Positions 1 to 4,409 of a stretch of 5,472 nt of DNA are shown piece by piece (position 1 is the first letter of the stretch; every line of letters starts with the position of its first letter). The translations under genes were made by a program, and so were the position numbers. The notes below the pieces were generated by a model. It made no database searches, was not told the DNA's origin, and saw nothing but the letters and a program-made list of their open reading frames with translations. Source of the DNA: Nitrospirota bacterium (GTDB lineage: Bacteria > Nitrospirota > CAKKRA01 > 9FT-COMBO-42-15); assembly GCA_016214425.1 (NCBI GenBank), contig JACRON010000203.1, forward strand, positions 1 to 5,472. The letters are read 5' to 3'.

Positions 1-97
1 CCTCAGGTATGTCAGTCAGAAGCTTTTCTATATTATCAACACCTATGGCGCTGAGCATTTCTCTCTTGTCCTTCTCTGTATTCGGCACATAACCCAT
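1..97 (-). CDS. gcvPA: Glycine dehydrogenase (decarboxylating) subunit 1, N-terminal fragment
   Basis: Partial gene: only the first 32 codons are inside the window and the rest runs off the left edge. The protein starts MGYVPNTEKDKREMLSAIG and continues to a DIPE motif, the hallmark N-terminus of the alpha half of split P protein (family pattern roughly M-x-Y-x-PNT-x-x-D-x-x-EML-x-x-IG). Split P protein is a PLP-dependent heterotetramer with GcvPB. It decarboxylates glycine and passes the aminomethyl group to the lipoyl arm of GcvH. The ATG at 95-97 is preceded by GGAG seven bases upstream, which supports the start. gcvT lies upstream on the same strand, which fits a glycine-cleavage locus, but the 241-base gap between them lacks gcvH. 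A TATAAT box at 136-141 has no convincing -35, so an own promoter is only possible. Confidence 0.9.
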   Translation of the reverse strand, partial: MGYVPNTEKDKREMLSAIGVDNIEKLLTDIPE

Positions 98-154
98 GCT
101 ATTTCTCCTATCCCACAAATATTAACAATCTCATAATTATAACGACATATTTGT

Positions 155-263
155 AAAATCCCTCCTCACCTCCCTTTTCCAAAGGGAGGGATTTCCCCTC
201 TATCAAGAGGGGATTAAGGGGTGTGTTACCCCTCTTTGGCAAAGAGGGGCAAGGGGAGATTTT
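155..263. repeat. 109-base palindromic, MITE-like intergenic element
   Basis: Directly visible nested inverted repeats. Hairpin 1: 169-177 pairs with 181-189 (9 bp, 3-base loop). Hairpin 2: 195-201 pairs with 206-212 (7 bp, 4-base loop). Hairpin 3: 229-237 pairs with 241-249 (9 bp, GGC loop). In addition the two ends are inverted copies of each other: 155-177 against 241-263 match at 17 of 23 positions by my count, starting AAAATC and ending GATTTT, and all six mismatches are transitions that would still form G-U pairs on one RNA strand. C/G-rich palindromes of this style are common intergenic repeats in environmental genomes. I see no target-site duplication. Because the element lies between gcvT and gcvPA, it may fold in a read-through transcript, but no U-tract follows any stem, so it is not a classical terminator. 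Confidence 0.75.
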
Positions 264-303
264 CTAATCCATGTCAATTTAATTATAAGACCCTTAATAA
301 GTT

Positions 304-330
304 GTCATTCCTGCGGAGGCAGGAATCCAG
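304..330. repeat. Short interspersed palindrome (GTCATTCCTGC type)
   Basis: An 8-bp perfect stem, ATTCCTGC at 307-314 with GCAGGAAT at 319-326, closes a GGAG loop and is flanked by GTC and CCAG. The GTCATTCC-TGC...GCA-GGAATCCAG layout is a widespread bacterial interspersed palindrome family. It begins 8 bases beyond the gcvT stop codon. The T5 run (331-335) lies on the wrong side to serve as the U-tract of a gcvT terminator, because transcription runs the other way. Confidence 0.75.
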
Positions 331-338
331 TTTTTGCA

Positions 339-1430
339 CTATCTTTTTCTAACTTGGTAAAATGGTAATGAGACTACCTTTGCCAAAACAGCCTTTCCCC
401 TTATCTCTATCATTATCTCATCACCTGTCTTATCATATCCTATATTAACATAGCCGATGCCGATCCCCTTTTTTAATGTTGGCGATATATTACCGCTGGT
501 CACAGCGCCGATCTCAATGCCTTTTGCTAACATTTTGTAGCCTTGTCGTGGTATGCCATTATCAATCATTTCAAAGCCAATCAATCTCCTTTTTATGCCA
601 TTCTGCCTTTGTGCGATTAATGCCTCTCTGCCAATGAAATTCTCTTTTTCAAAGGAAACAAAACGCTCCAGCCCTGCTTCTAAAGGGGTTGTCTTTTCAT
701 CAATATCATGTCCATATAAAAGATAACCCATCTCAAGCCGCAAGGTGTCCCTTGCGCCGAGGCCAGCAGGCTTCAGGTTAGATGCAGAGCCTGTCGCAAT
801 TAATCTGTCCCAGACAGATTCAGCTATGGAAGCAGGAGAATAAATCTCAAAACCATCCTCGCCAGTGTAGCCTGTTCTTGAAACTAAAAGATTTATACCA
901 TCAAAATTTATTTCTGCAAAGGCAAATCTTTTTATCTCTGATAGGTTCGTGGAAGTAATTTTCTGTAGAATCCCCTGTGCCTCTGGCCCTTGTATGGCTA
1001 TCTGGGAAGTTGTATCAGTTATATCGCTGATATCTATATTATAGGAAGATGAATGATTATTCAGCCATGCAATGATCTTTTCCCTATTTATTGCATTAGC
1101 ACAAAGGAGAATGGAGCCATCAGGTTTTTTATATAATAGTAGGTCATCAATAATCCCGCCATTCTCATTACAAAGAAGTGTATATTGGCTGTAGCCTTGT
1201 TTTAGCTTTTCTAAATCTGTGGTGATTAATTTATTGATAAAGGAAATAGCATCTTTTCCTTTTATCTCTATCCTTGTTAAATGGCTGACATCAAAAAGCC
1301 CAGCGCTCTTTCTAACAGCATGATGCTCCTCAATAACACCGGCATATTGAAGCGGCATCTCCCATCCTGCAAACTCAATGAACCTCGCACCTAAATCTTT
1401 ATGTCTGTTATACATCGGCGTTCGCTTCAT
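339..1430 (-). CDS. gcvT: Glycine cleavage system T protein (aminomethyltransferase)
   Basis: 363 residues, the normal family length. GcvT takes the aminomethyl group on the lipoyl arm of GcvH, releases ammonia and transfers the one-carbon unit to tetrahydrofolate as 5,10-methylene-THF in the cytoplasm. Visible landmarks: N-terminal MKRTPMYNRH; FDVSH at 46-50; GGIIDDLLLY at 91-100, containing the conserved catalytic/folate-site Asp pair D95-D96; SRTGYTGEDGFEIY at 184-197; GLGARDTLRLEMGYLLYGHD at 223-242; and SGNISPTLKKGIGIGYV at 312-328, with the typical LPF near the end (355-357). The first ATG matches the family MKxTPLY start even though no strong Shine-Dalgarno precedes it, so I keep it over Met6. 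The residues after FDVSH are LTR instead of the usual MGR/MGE. No promoter or glycine riboswitch is recognisable in the 149 bases upstream (1431-1579), which hold nothing else I can name. Confidence 0.96.
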   Translation of the reverse strand: MKRTPMYNRHKDLGARFIEFAGWEMPLQYAGVIEEHHAVRKSAGLFDVSHLTRIEIKGKDAISFINKLITTDLEKLKQGYSQYTLLCNENGGIIDDLLLYKKPDGSILLCANAINREKIIAWLNNHSSSYNIDISDITDTTSQIAIQGPEAQGILQKITSTNLSEIKRFAFAEINFDGINLLVSRTGYTGEDGFEIYSPASIAESVWDRLIATGSASNLKPAGLGARDTLRLEMGYLLYGHDIDEKTTPLEAGLERFVSFEKENFIGREALIAQRQNGIKRRLIGFEMIDNGIPRQGYKMLAKGIEIGAVTSGNISPTLKKGIGIGYVNIGYDKTGDEIMIEIRGKAVLAKVVSLPFYQVRKR

Positions 1431-1579
1431 CTTTGCTTATTCTTGATTTTGTAATTTCTATCTTAATAGACTTGGAAATAATTAATGGATAAAAAAATGA
1501 ATACTAAAACACATTTGCAGCAGACTAAAGGCTGTGCAGTGTATATATCTGAAATCGTTGTTTCGCCTATATAATTTTG

Positions 1580-1981
1580 CTATTGTTGTTCAGCAAGATA
1601 TTTTGCAACAGCCTCTACAAAACAGACCGCATTATTTAAAGCCTCTTCAGCCTTTTCTTTTGAGATTGGCTTAAAGGTCTTATAGTCAGAAACCTGCCTG
1701 AGCTCAAACGCCTTATGGAAAGACTTTGAAAGTTCTTTATTAAGGATGCCCTTTAAAACAAATTCAGTGTCAAATAAACTGATCACACCTGTATGCTTTG
1801 ATGGAACCTTTCCAATTTTTTGAAGAAGGGCAAGGACTGCATAGAACATTGCATAGTAAACCCTGTTTACAATGCTTTGCGGACTGCGGTTTCCTTCCAG
1901 AAGGAATTTTGCGTCATTAAGGGCAGTCTGTGCCTGCTCCAAACGGTATTTTATAAGGGTAGCTACTTCATCGTTTTTCAA
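1580..1981 (-). CDS. HEPN-domain protein (UPF0332/PF05168-like), partner of the upstream nucleotidyltransferase
   Basis: 133 residues, mostly helical and typical in length for a single HEPN domain. Landmarks: an amphipathic first helix with KYRLEQAQTALNDAKFLLEG (11-30); the HEPN signature SIVNRVYYAMFYAVLALL (36-53), where Asn-Arg-x-Tyr-Tyr-Ala marks the second helix; a KHTGVISLF segment (62-70); and the motif region FELRQVSDYKTF (92-103). HepT-type RNases carry R-x4-H here, whereas this protein has R95-x4-Y100, the R-x-x-x-DY form common in UPF0332 members, so RNase activity is uncertain. The start is TTG at 1979-1981, chosen because it overlaps the upstream stop as TTGA, has GGAAGGG eight bases upstream (1990-1996), and no in-frame Met occurs before residue 45. 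It is translationally coupled to the MNT gene; HEPN/MNT pairs are known toxin-antitoxin modules, and that role here is inference. Confidence 0.88.
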   Translation of the reverse strand: MKNDEVATLIKYRLEQAQTALNDAKFLLEGNRSPQSIVNRVYYAMFYAVLALLQKIGKVPSKHTGVISLFDTEFVLKGILNKELSKSFHKAFELRQVSDYKTFKPISKEKAEEALNNAVCFVEAVAKYLAEQQ

Positions 1982-2298
1982 ATAGGAATCCCTTCCATTT
2001 CAACAGCCTTTGCAAGCAAGGAATAGCGTTCAGGGCTGTTTTCCCATTCATCTTTTGAAAAAACAACCGGAACCACTACAATGCCATGTTCAAAACCTGC
2101 CTCCCATGCGCAATCGCTGATATAGTCCGTGTCCTGTTCATTAGGCGCTTCATTCAGAACTACTAAAACATCCATGTCTGAGTATGGAGCAGCATCGCCT
2201 CTGGCTCTTGAGCCAAACAAAATCATTTTATAAAGGGAACCTCGTTTTAATAATAACCCCTTGAAAGTGTTAAGAACCTTTTTTTCAATAGCGTCCAT
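1978..2298 (-). CDS. Minimal nucleotidyltransferase (MNT / MntA-like), probable antitoxin of a HEPN-MNT module
   Basis: 106 residues with a pol-beta-type nucleotidyltransferase fold. The signature ILFGSRARGDAAPYSDMDVL (26-45) fits GSx10DxD exactly: G29-S30, then D41 and D43, the metal-binding carboxylates. In studied MntA-HepT modules the MNT adenylylates a Tyr of the HEPN toxin and so neutralises it; that is family knowledge, not visible here. The third carboxylate of the fold is normally on a later strand. The matching strand here reads GIVVVPVVF (72-80), with no acid. The C-terminal EWENSPERYSLLAKAVEMEG (84-103) is typical of small MNTs that precede HEPN genes. The ATG at 2296-2298 is supported by an almost perfect Shine-Dalgarno nine bases upstream. 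The gene overlaps the HEPN gene by 4 bases and forms a two-gene operon with it. Confidence 0.9.
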   Translation of the reverse strand: MDAIEKKVLNTFKGLLLKRGSLYKMILFGSRARGDAAPYSDMDVLVVLNEAPNEQDTDYISDCAWEAGFEHGIVVVPVVFSKDEWENSPERYSLLAKAVEMEGIPI

Positions 2299-2307
2299 AA
2301 TGCTTCC

Positions 2308-2317
2308 ACCTCCTTTT
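2308..2317 (-). promoter_or_regulatory. Strong Shine-Dalgarno of the MNT gene
   Basis: AAAAGGAGGT on the minus strand, nine bases before the MNT ATG, is nearly fully complementary to the 16S 3' end. It fixes the start codon. Together with the -10 box just upstream it predicts a very short leader, with the mRNA starting around or within this site. Confidence 0.8.
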
Positions 2318-2319
2318 CA

Positions 2320-2328
2320 ATTATAGCA
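2320..2328 (-). promoter_or_regulatory. Extended -10 promoter element for the MNT-HEPN operon
   Basis: The minus strand reads TGCTATAAT, a perfect TATAAT with an upstream TGn extension. At 17-base spacing the -35 position reads TATATC, a poor match, so recognition would depend on the extended -10. The predicted transcription start is near 2313, giving a leader of about 15 bases that begins inside the Shine-Dalgarno. No terminator is visible between the antitoxin remnants and this site, so read-through from the promoter at 3000-3028 is also possible. Confidence 0.5.
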
Positions 2329-2336
2329 TATTGCAT

Positions 2337-2352
2337 TGATTAGATATAATCA
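2337..2352. promoter_or_regulatory. 16-base dyad over the -35 region of the MNT-HEPN promoter (possible operator)
   Basis: TGATTA-GATA-TAATCA is an inverted repeat with 6-base arms and a 4-base centre, placed over the -35 position (2343-2348) of the extended -10 promoter. Placement and size suit a dimeric repressor site, which would fit the autoregulation common in toxin-antitoxin operons. The regulator is unknown, since neither MNT nor HEPN shows a DNA-binding domain. A wider inverted pair, CAGACTT at 2351-2357 and AAGTCTG at 2387-2393, lies just upstream. AT-rich DNA can produce such dyads by chance. Confidence 0.35.
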
Positions 2353-2430
2353 GACTTTTGAAAGGGGCTAATTAATCTCAATATTTAAGTCTGAACCCTG
2401 AGAGATATCACAGCGTCAAATCTTCATTGT

Positions 2431-2645
2431 TCACAGCTTTGCCTTATCCATATAAAGAAAACCCTCAACCTCAATGCCCTTATCGCCTGCCTTGATAGCA
2501 ATATCTTTTGCATTGTTTATAATAAAACCTATGCGGCTTGGTAGTGGACAACACTGCTTTTCACATAAGACTCACCGCACTCTGAGCAGATTTCAGCAGG
2601 CACTGGGACGCCTCTTAGAATTGTTATGCGATCTTTCTTTTCCAC
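2431..2645 (-). pseudogene. YgiT/MqsA-type zinc-finger antitoxin remnant, 5'-truncated and frameshifted
   Basis: Two minus-strand frames together give the second half of a YgiT-type zinc-finger protein. The first piece (codons from GTG 2645 to TAG 2529-2531) reads VEKKDRITILRGVPVPAEIC followed by SECGESYVKSS. This matches the family core in which a VPAEVC-x-x-CGE strand-turn supplies the second Zn CxxC (here C-S-E-C-G-E). The second piece, one frame over (about 2544 down to the TGA at 2431-2433), contains NAKDIAIKAGDKGIEVEGF, resembling the family's C-terminal A-x-x-x-G-x-EVE tail. The frame change falls near 2540-2550. The usual N-terminal CPxCG is absent because the upstream sequence is the end of the DUF2442 remnant, so only half the zinc site remains. 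YgiT proteins are normally antitoxins next to a DUF4258 or MqsR toxin, and none is seen. The family call for the second piece is less certain. Confidence 0.62.
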
Positions 2646-2880
2646 CGAGGGGCATGTACGATTCCAAGCAAACCATCGATGGATATGTCTTCATCCAATA
2701 AAGGCCAATGTATTCCATATCCTGAGGGAGAAACCTCAAAAGTGTTCCTTTCTTTTTCTGAAGCATTTTCAAGAGAAGGAGATATTTTTTTTAATTCAAA
2801 CTTTTTTCTTCCCCATCAATATTCAGGATAAGAAAATCTCCTTTAATCCTGACATTGCTTACATTATGATATTTCTTCAT
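2624..2880 (-). pseudogene. DUF2442 domain gene with a one-base frameshift
   Basis: ATG at 2878-2880 opens MKKYHNVSNVRIKGDFLILN plus IDGEEKSLN and hits TAA at 2791-2793 after 29 codons. Shifting one base at the T run 2798-2800 continues as FELKKISPSLENASEKERN, then FEVSPSGYGIHWPLLDEDIS and IDGLLGIVHAP, ending at TAA 2624-2626. The repaired protein would have about 85 residues, the usual DUF2442 length, and carries the family's strongest motif, SGxGIxWPxxDEDxSxxGLL. The simplest repair is one extra T, giving Ser-Phe-Glu-Leu-Lys-Lys across the junction. DUF2442 proteins are small, often encoded beside DUF4160 proteins in toxin-antitoxin-like pairs; no DUF4160 gene is present. The gene begins directly after a truncated DUF433 reading frame and overlaps its last codons in another frame. 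It could be a true pseudogene or a sequencing error in a homopolymer. Confidence 0.75.
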
Positions 2881-2977
2881 TATTAGAGACCCTTGTCCTT
2901 GTCCCTGATATTATAGGACGACCTCCGCCAATCTCTTTATCTGAGGTTATGTAAGGATGGATAACTTCTATAGACAT
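2864..2977 (-). pseudogene. DUF433 antitoxin-like gene, truncated after its N-terminal third
   Basis: A 37-codon frame from ATG 2975-2977 to TAA 2864-2866. It reads MSIEVIHPYITSDKEIGGGR then PIISGTRTRVS, which closely follows the DUF433 N-terminus (HPYI-x-x-D-x-x-I-x-GG-x-P-x-I-x-GTR-x-x-V); the usual Cys before GGRP is Gly here. Family similarity stops at residue 31, where the frame runs into the DUF2442 gene and ends after NNEEIS, so the helical remainder of about 40 residues is lost. Intact DUF433 proteins are small winged-helix-like antitoxins, often paired with a PIN-like DUF5615 toxin; none is visible. GGAG lies five bases before the ATG, and a near-consensus promoter lies upstream, so the stub may still be expressed. 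Confidence 0.72.
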
Positions 2978-2999
2978 ATACTCTCCAAGCTTTTATTGA

Positions 3000-3028
3000 A
3001 TTTTACTAAAAATAGTTTTCTTTGTCAA
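3000..3028 (-). promoter_or_regulatory. Near-consensus sigma-70 promoter upstream of the antitoxin remnants
   Basis: The minus strand has TTGACA (3023-3028), a 17-base spacer and TAAAAT (3000-3005): a perfect -35, optimal spacing and five of six -10 bases. The predicted start is near 2993, about 16 bases before the DUF433 ATG with its GGAG. It lies 22 bases beyond the mnmE stop codon and is directed into the DUF433/DUF2442/YgiT remnants and then the MNT-HEPN operon. Confidence 0.72.
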
Positions 3029-3050
3029 ATTAGGTGAGCCCTATCCTCTG

Positions 3051-4400
3051 CTACTTCCCCACACAAAACTCCTCAAATATTCTGTTCAATATGTCCTCTG
3101 TTGCTGTCTCGCCTGTGATCTCGCCGAGGGCGTTTAAGGCAGCCCTTAAATCCACTGCAAGGAACTCCTCTGATATATTGCCTTTTATTGAATTTTGAAG
3201 ATTCTCTAATGCTCTTTTTGTCTTTTCAAGTGCGTTTTTATGCCGAAGGTTTGTGATTATTGGCCTCTCGCCTGCTGTTATTCCACCTTTAAACAGGAGC
3301 TCGTGAATCACTGCCTTTAAGCTATCAACGCCCTCTCCTGTTAAGGCAGAGATAGAGACTATCTCTTTCTCAGGCAAAGCCTTCTCAATATCACTCTTTT
3401 TAACTAAAGATGGCAGGTCTGATTTATTCAAAAGAATAATCAGCCTCTTATCCCTAACCTCTTCCATCAGCCTTTTGTCTTCATCATTTAACTTAACGCT
3501 CCCGTCAATCAAGAGTAATATAAGGTCCGCCCTTTTTATTGCCTCCCTGCTTCTTTTCACGCCTTCTATCTCCACAATATCCTCTGTGTGCCTTATCCCG
3601 GCAGTATCAAGTATTCGCAATGGCATGCCTTTTATATTCACCCATTCCTCTATTACATCCCTTGTTGTCCCTGGCACAGCCGTTACTATTGCCCTCTCCT
3701 CTTTCAGCAAAGCGTTAAGAAGGCTTGACTTGCCGACATTCGGCCTGCCGATAATAGCAGTTGCAATGCCTTCTTTATAAATCCTTCCCTCATCTGTTGT
3801 AGTAATAAGCGCTTCAATTTCATCAATAGCGCCCTTAATCCTTTTTCCCATCACATCCCTTGAAATAAACTCTATATCCTCATCAACAAAATCTATTGAC
3901 GCCTCAACAGAGGCGATGATTGAAATTAGTTCTTCCCTGATTGCATTGACCTTTTTAGACAAGATTCCTGAGAGCTGATTTACTGCAAGCCTCAGACTGT
4001 CATCTGTCTTGGAATTAATTATGTCTATTACTGCCTCTGCCTGAGCCAAATCTATCCTGCCATTTAAGAATGCCCTCTTTGTAAACTCACCCGGCTCTGC
4101 AAGCCTTGCGCCGTTTTTTATTACAAGTTCCATAACCCTCTTTAAAGAAAGCGCACCGCCGTGGCAATTAATCTCCACCACATCTTCTTTTGTATAGGTA
4201 TTCGGCGCTTTCATTATGCTTACAAGCGCCTCGTCTATCCTTTCACTGCTGTCATCCCTTATCTCACCATAATGGATTGTATGGCTTGCAAGGCTGCTGA
4301 GTTTCTTGTTCTTCTTTGAAAAGAAAATCTTATCAGCAATTGAAATGGCATCCTTTCCGCTTATGCGGACAATTTTATAGGATTTCAAAAGACAAGTCAA
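3051..4400 (-). CDS. mnmE: tRNA uridine-5-carboxymethylaminomethyl modification GTPase MnmE, with atypical N-terminus
   Basis: 449 residues. MnmE works with MnmG to form the cmnm5 group on wobble U34 of certain tRNAs, using a folate-derived carbon and GTP hydrolysis. Order of parts: N-terminal folate-binding domain (VRISGKDA at 11-18; NTYTKEDVVEINCHGG at 67-82; EFTKRAFLNGRIDLAQAEAV at 105-124), helical domain, then the G domain with GRPNVGKS (218-225), GTTRDV (244-249), DTAG (265-268), NKSD (325-328) and SAL (351-353), and the conserved C-terminal CVGK (446-449). All catalytic motifs are intact. The frame is closed by the yidC stop, leaving TTG at 4398-4400 as the best available start, without a clear Shine-Dalgarno. 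Only about ten residues precede IVRISG, where the family normally has about twenty including DTI-x-A-x-x-TP-x-G-x-GG. The first beta-strand and loop appear deleted. It lies 9 bases after yidC, probably cotranscribed. Confidence 0.93.
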   Translation of the reverse strand: MTCLLKSYKIVRISGKDAISIADKIFFSKKNKKLSSLASHTIHYGEIRDDSSERIDEALVSIMKAPNTYTKEDVVEINCHGGALSLKRVMELVIKNGARLAEPGEFTKRAFLNGRIDLAQAEAVIDIINSKTDDSLRLAVNQLSGILSKKVNAIREELISIIASVEASIDFVDEDIEFISRDVMGKRIKGAIDEIEALITTTDEGRIYKEGIATAIIGRPNVGKSSLLNALLKEERAIVTAVPGTTRDVIEEWVNIKGMPLRILDTAGIRHTEDIVEIEGVKRSREAIKRADLILLLIDGSVKLNDEDKRLMEEVRDKRLIILLNKSDLPSLVKKSDIEKALPEKEIVSISALTGEGVDSLKAVIHELLFKGGITAGERPIITNLRHKNALEKTKRALENLQNSIKGNISEEFLAVDLRAALNALGEITGETATEDILNRIFEEFCVGK

Positions 4401-4409
4401 ATAACCAGC

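Noticed and set aside
249..277. TTGACA at 272-277 (minus strand) as -35 of a gcvPA promoter
   Set aside because: At 17-base spacing the -10 position reads CCTTGC, which is not a -10 box.
307..335. Hairpin plus T5 run as a gcvT terminator
   Set aside because: The T run is 3' of the stem only on the plus strand, while gcvT is transcribed on the minus strand, where GACAACTT follows the stem.
1431..1579. Glycine riboswitch or promoter upstream of gcvT
   Set aside because: Searched by eye on the minus strand; no paired aptamer-like stems or convincing -35/-10 pair.
1820..2026. 68-codon plus-strand frame
   Set aside because: Antisense to the HEPN/MNT overlap, where both genes have motif support.
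2474..2886. Two plus-strand frames of 75 and 86 codons (2474-2701, 2626-2886)
   Set aside because: The minus strand here gives recognisable YgiT, DUF2442 and DUF433 sequence; the plus-strand translations look non-protein-like and have no ribosome site I would trust.
3031..3043. TAGG-TGAGC-CCTA hairpin as mnmE terminator
   Set aside because: Only a 4-bp stem and no U-tract; it abuts the -35 box instead.
3475..3780. 101-codon plus-strand frame
   Set aside because: Antisense to the MnmE G domain, whose motifs fix the true coding strand.
4374..4400. TTGACT ... TATAAA as a promoter at the start of mnmE
   Set aside because: The spacer is only 15 bases, and the predicted transcript would begin inside the conserved VRISG region of MnmE.
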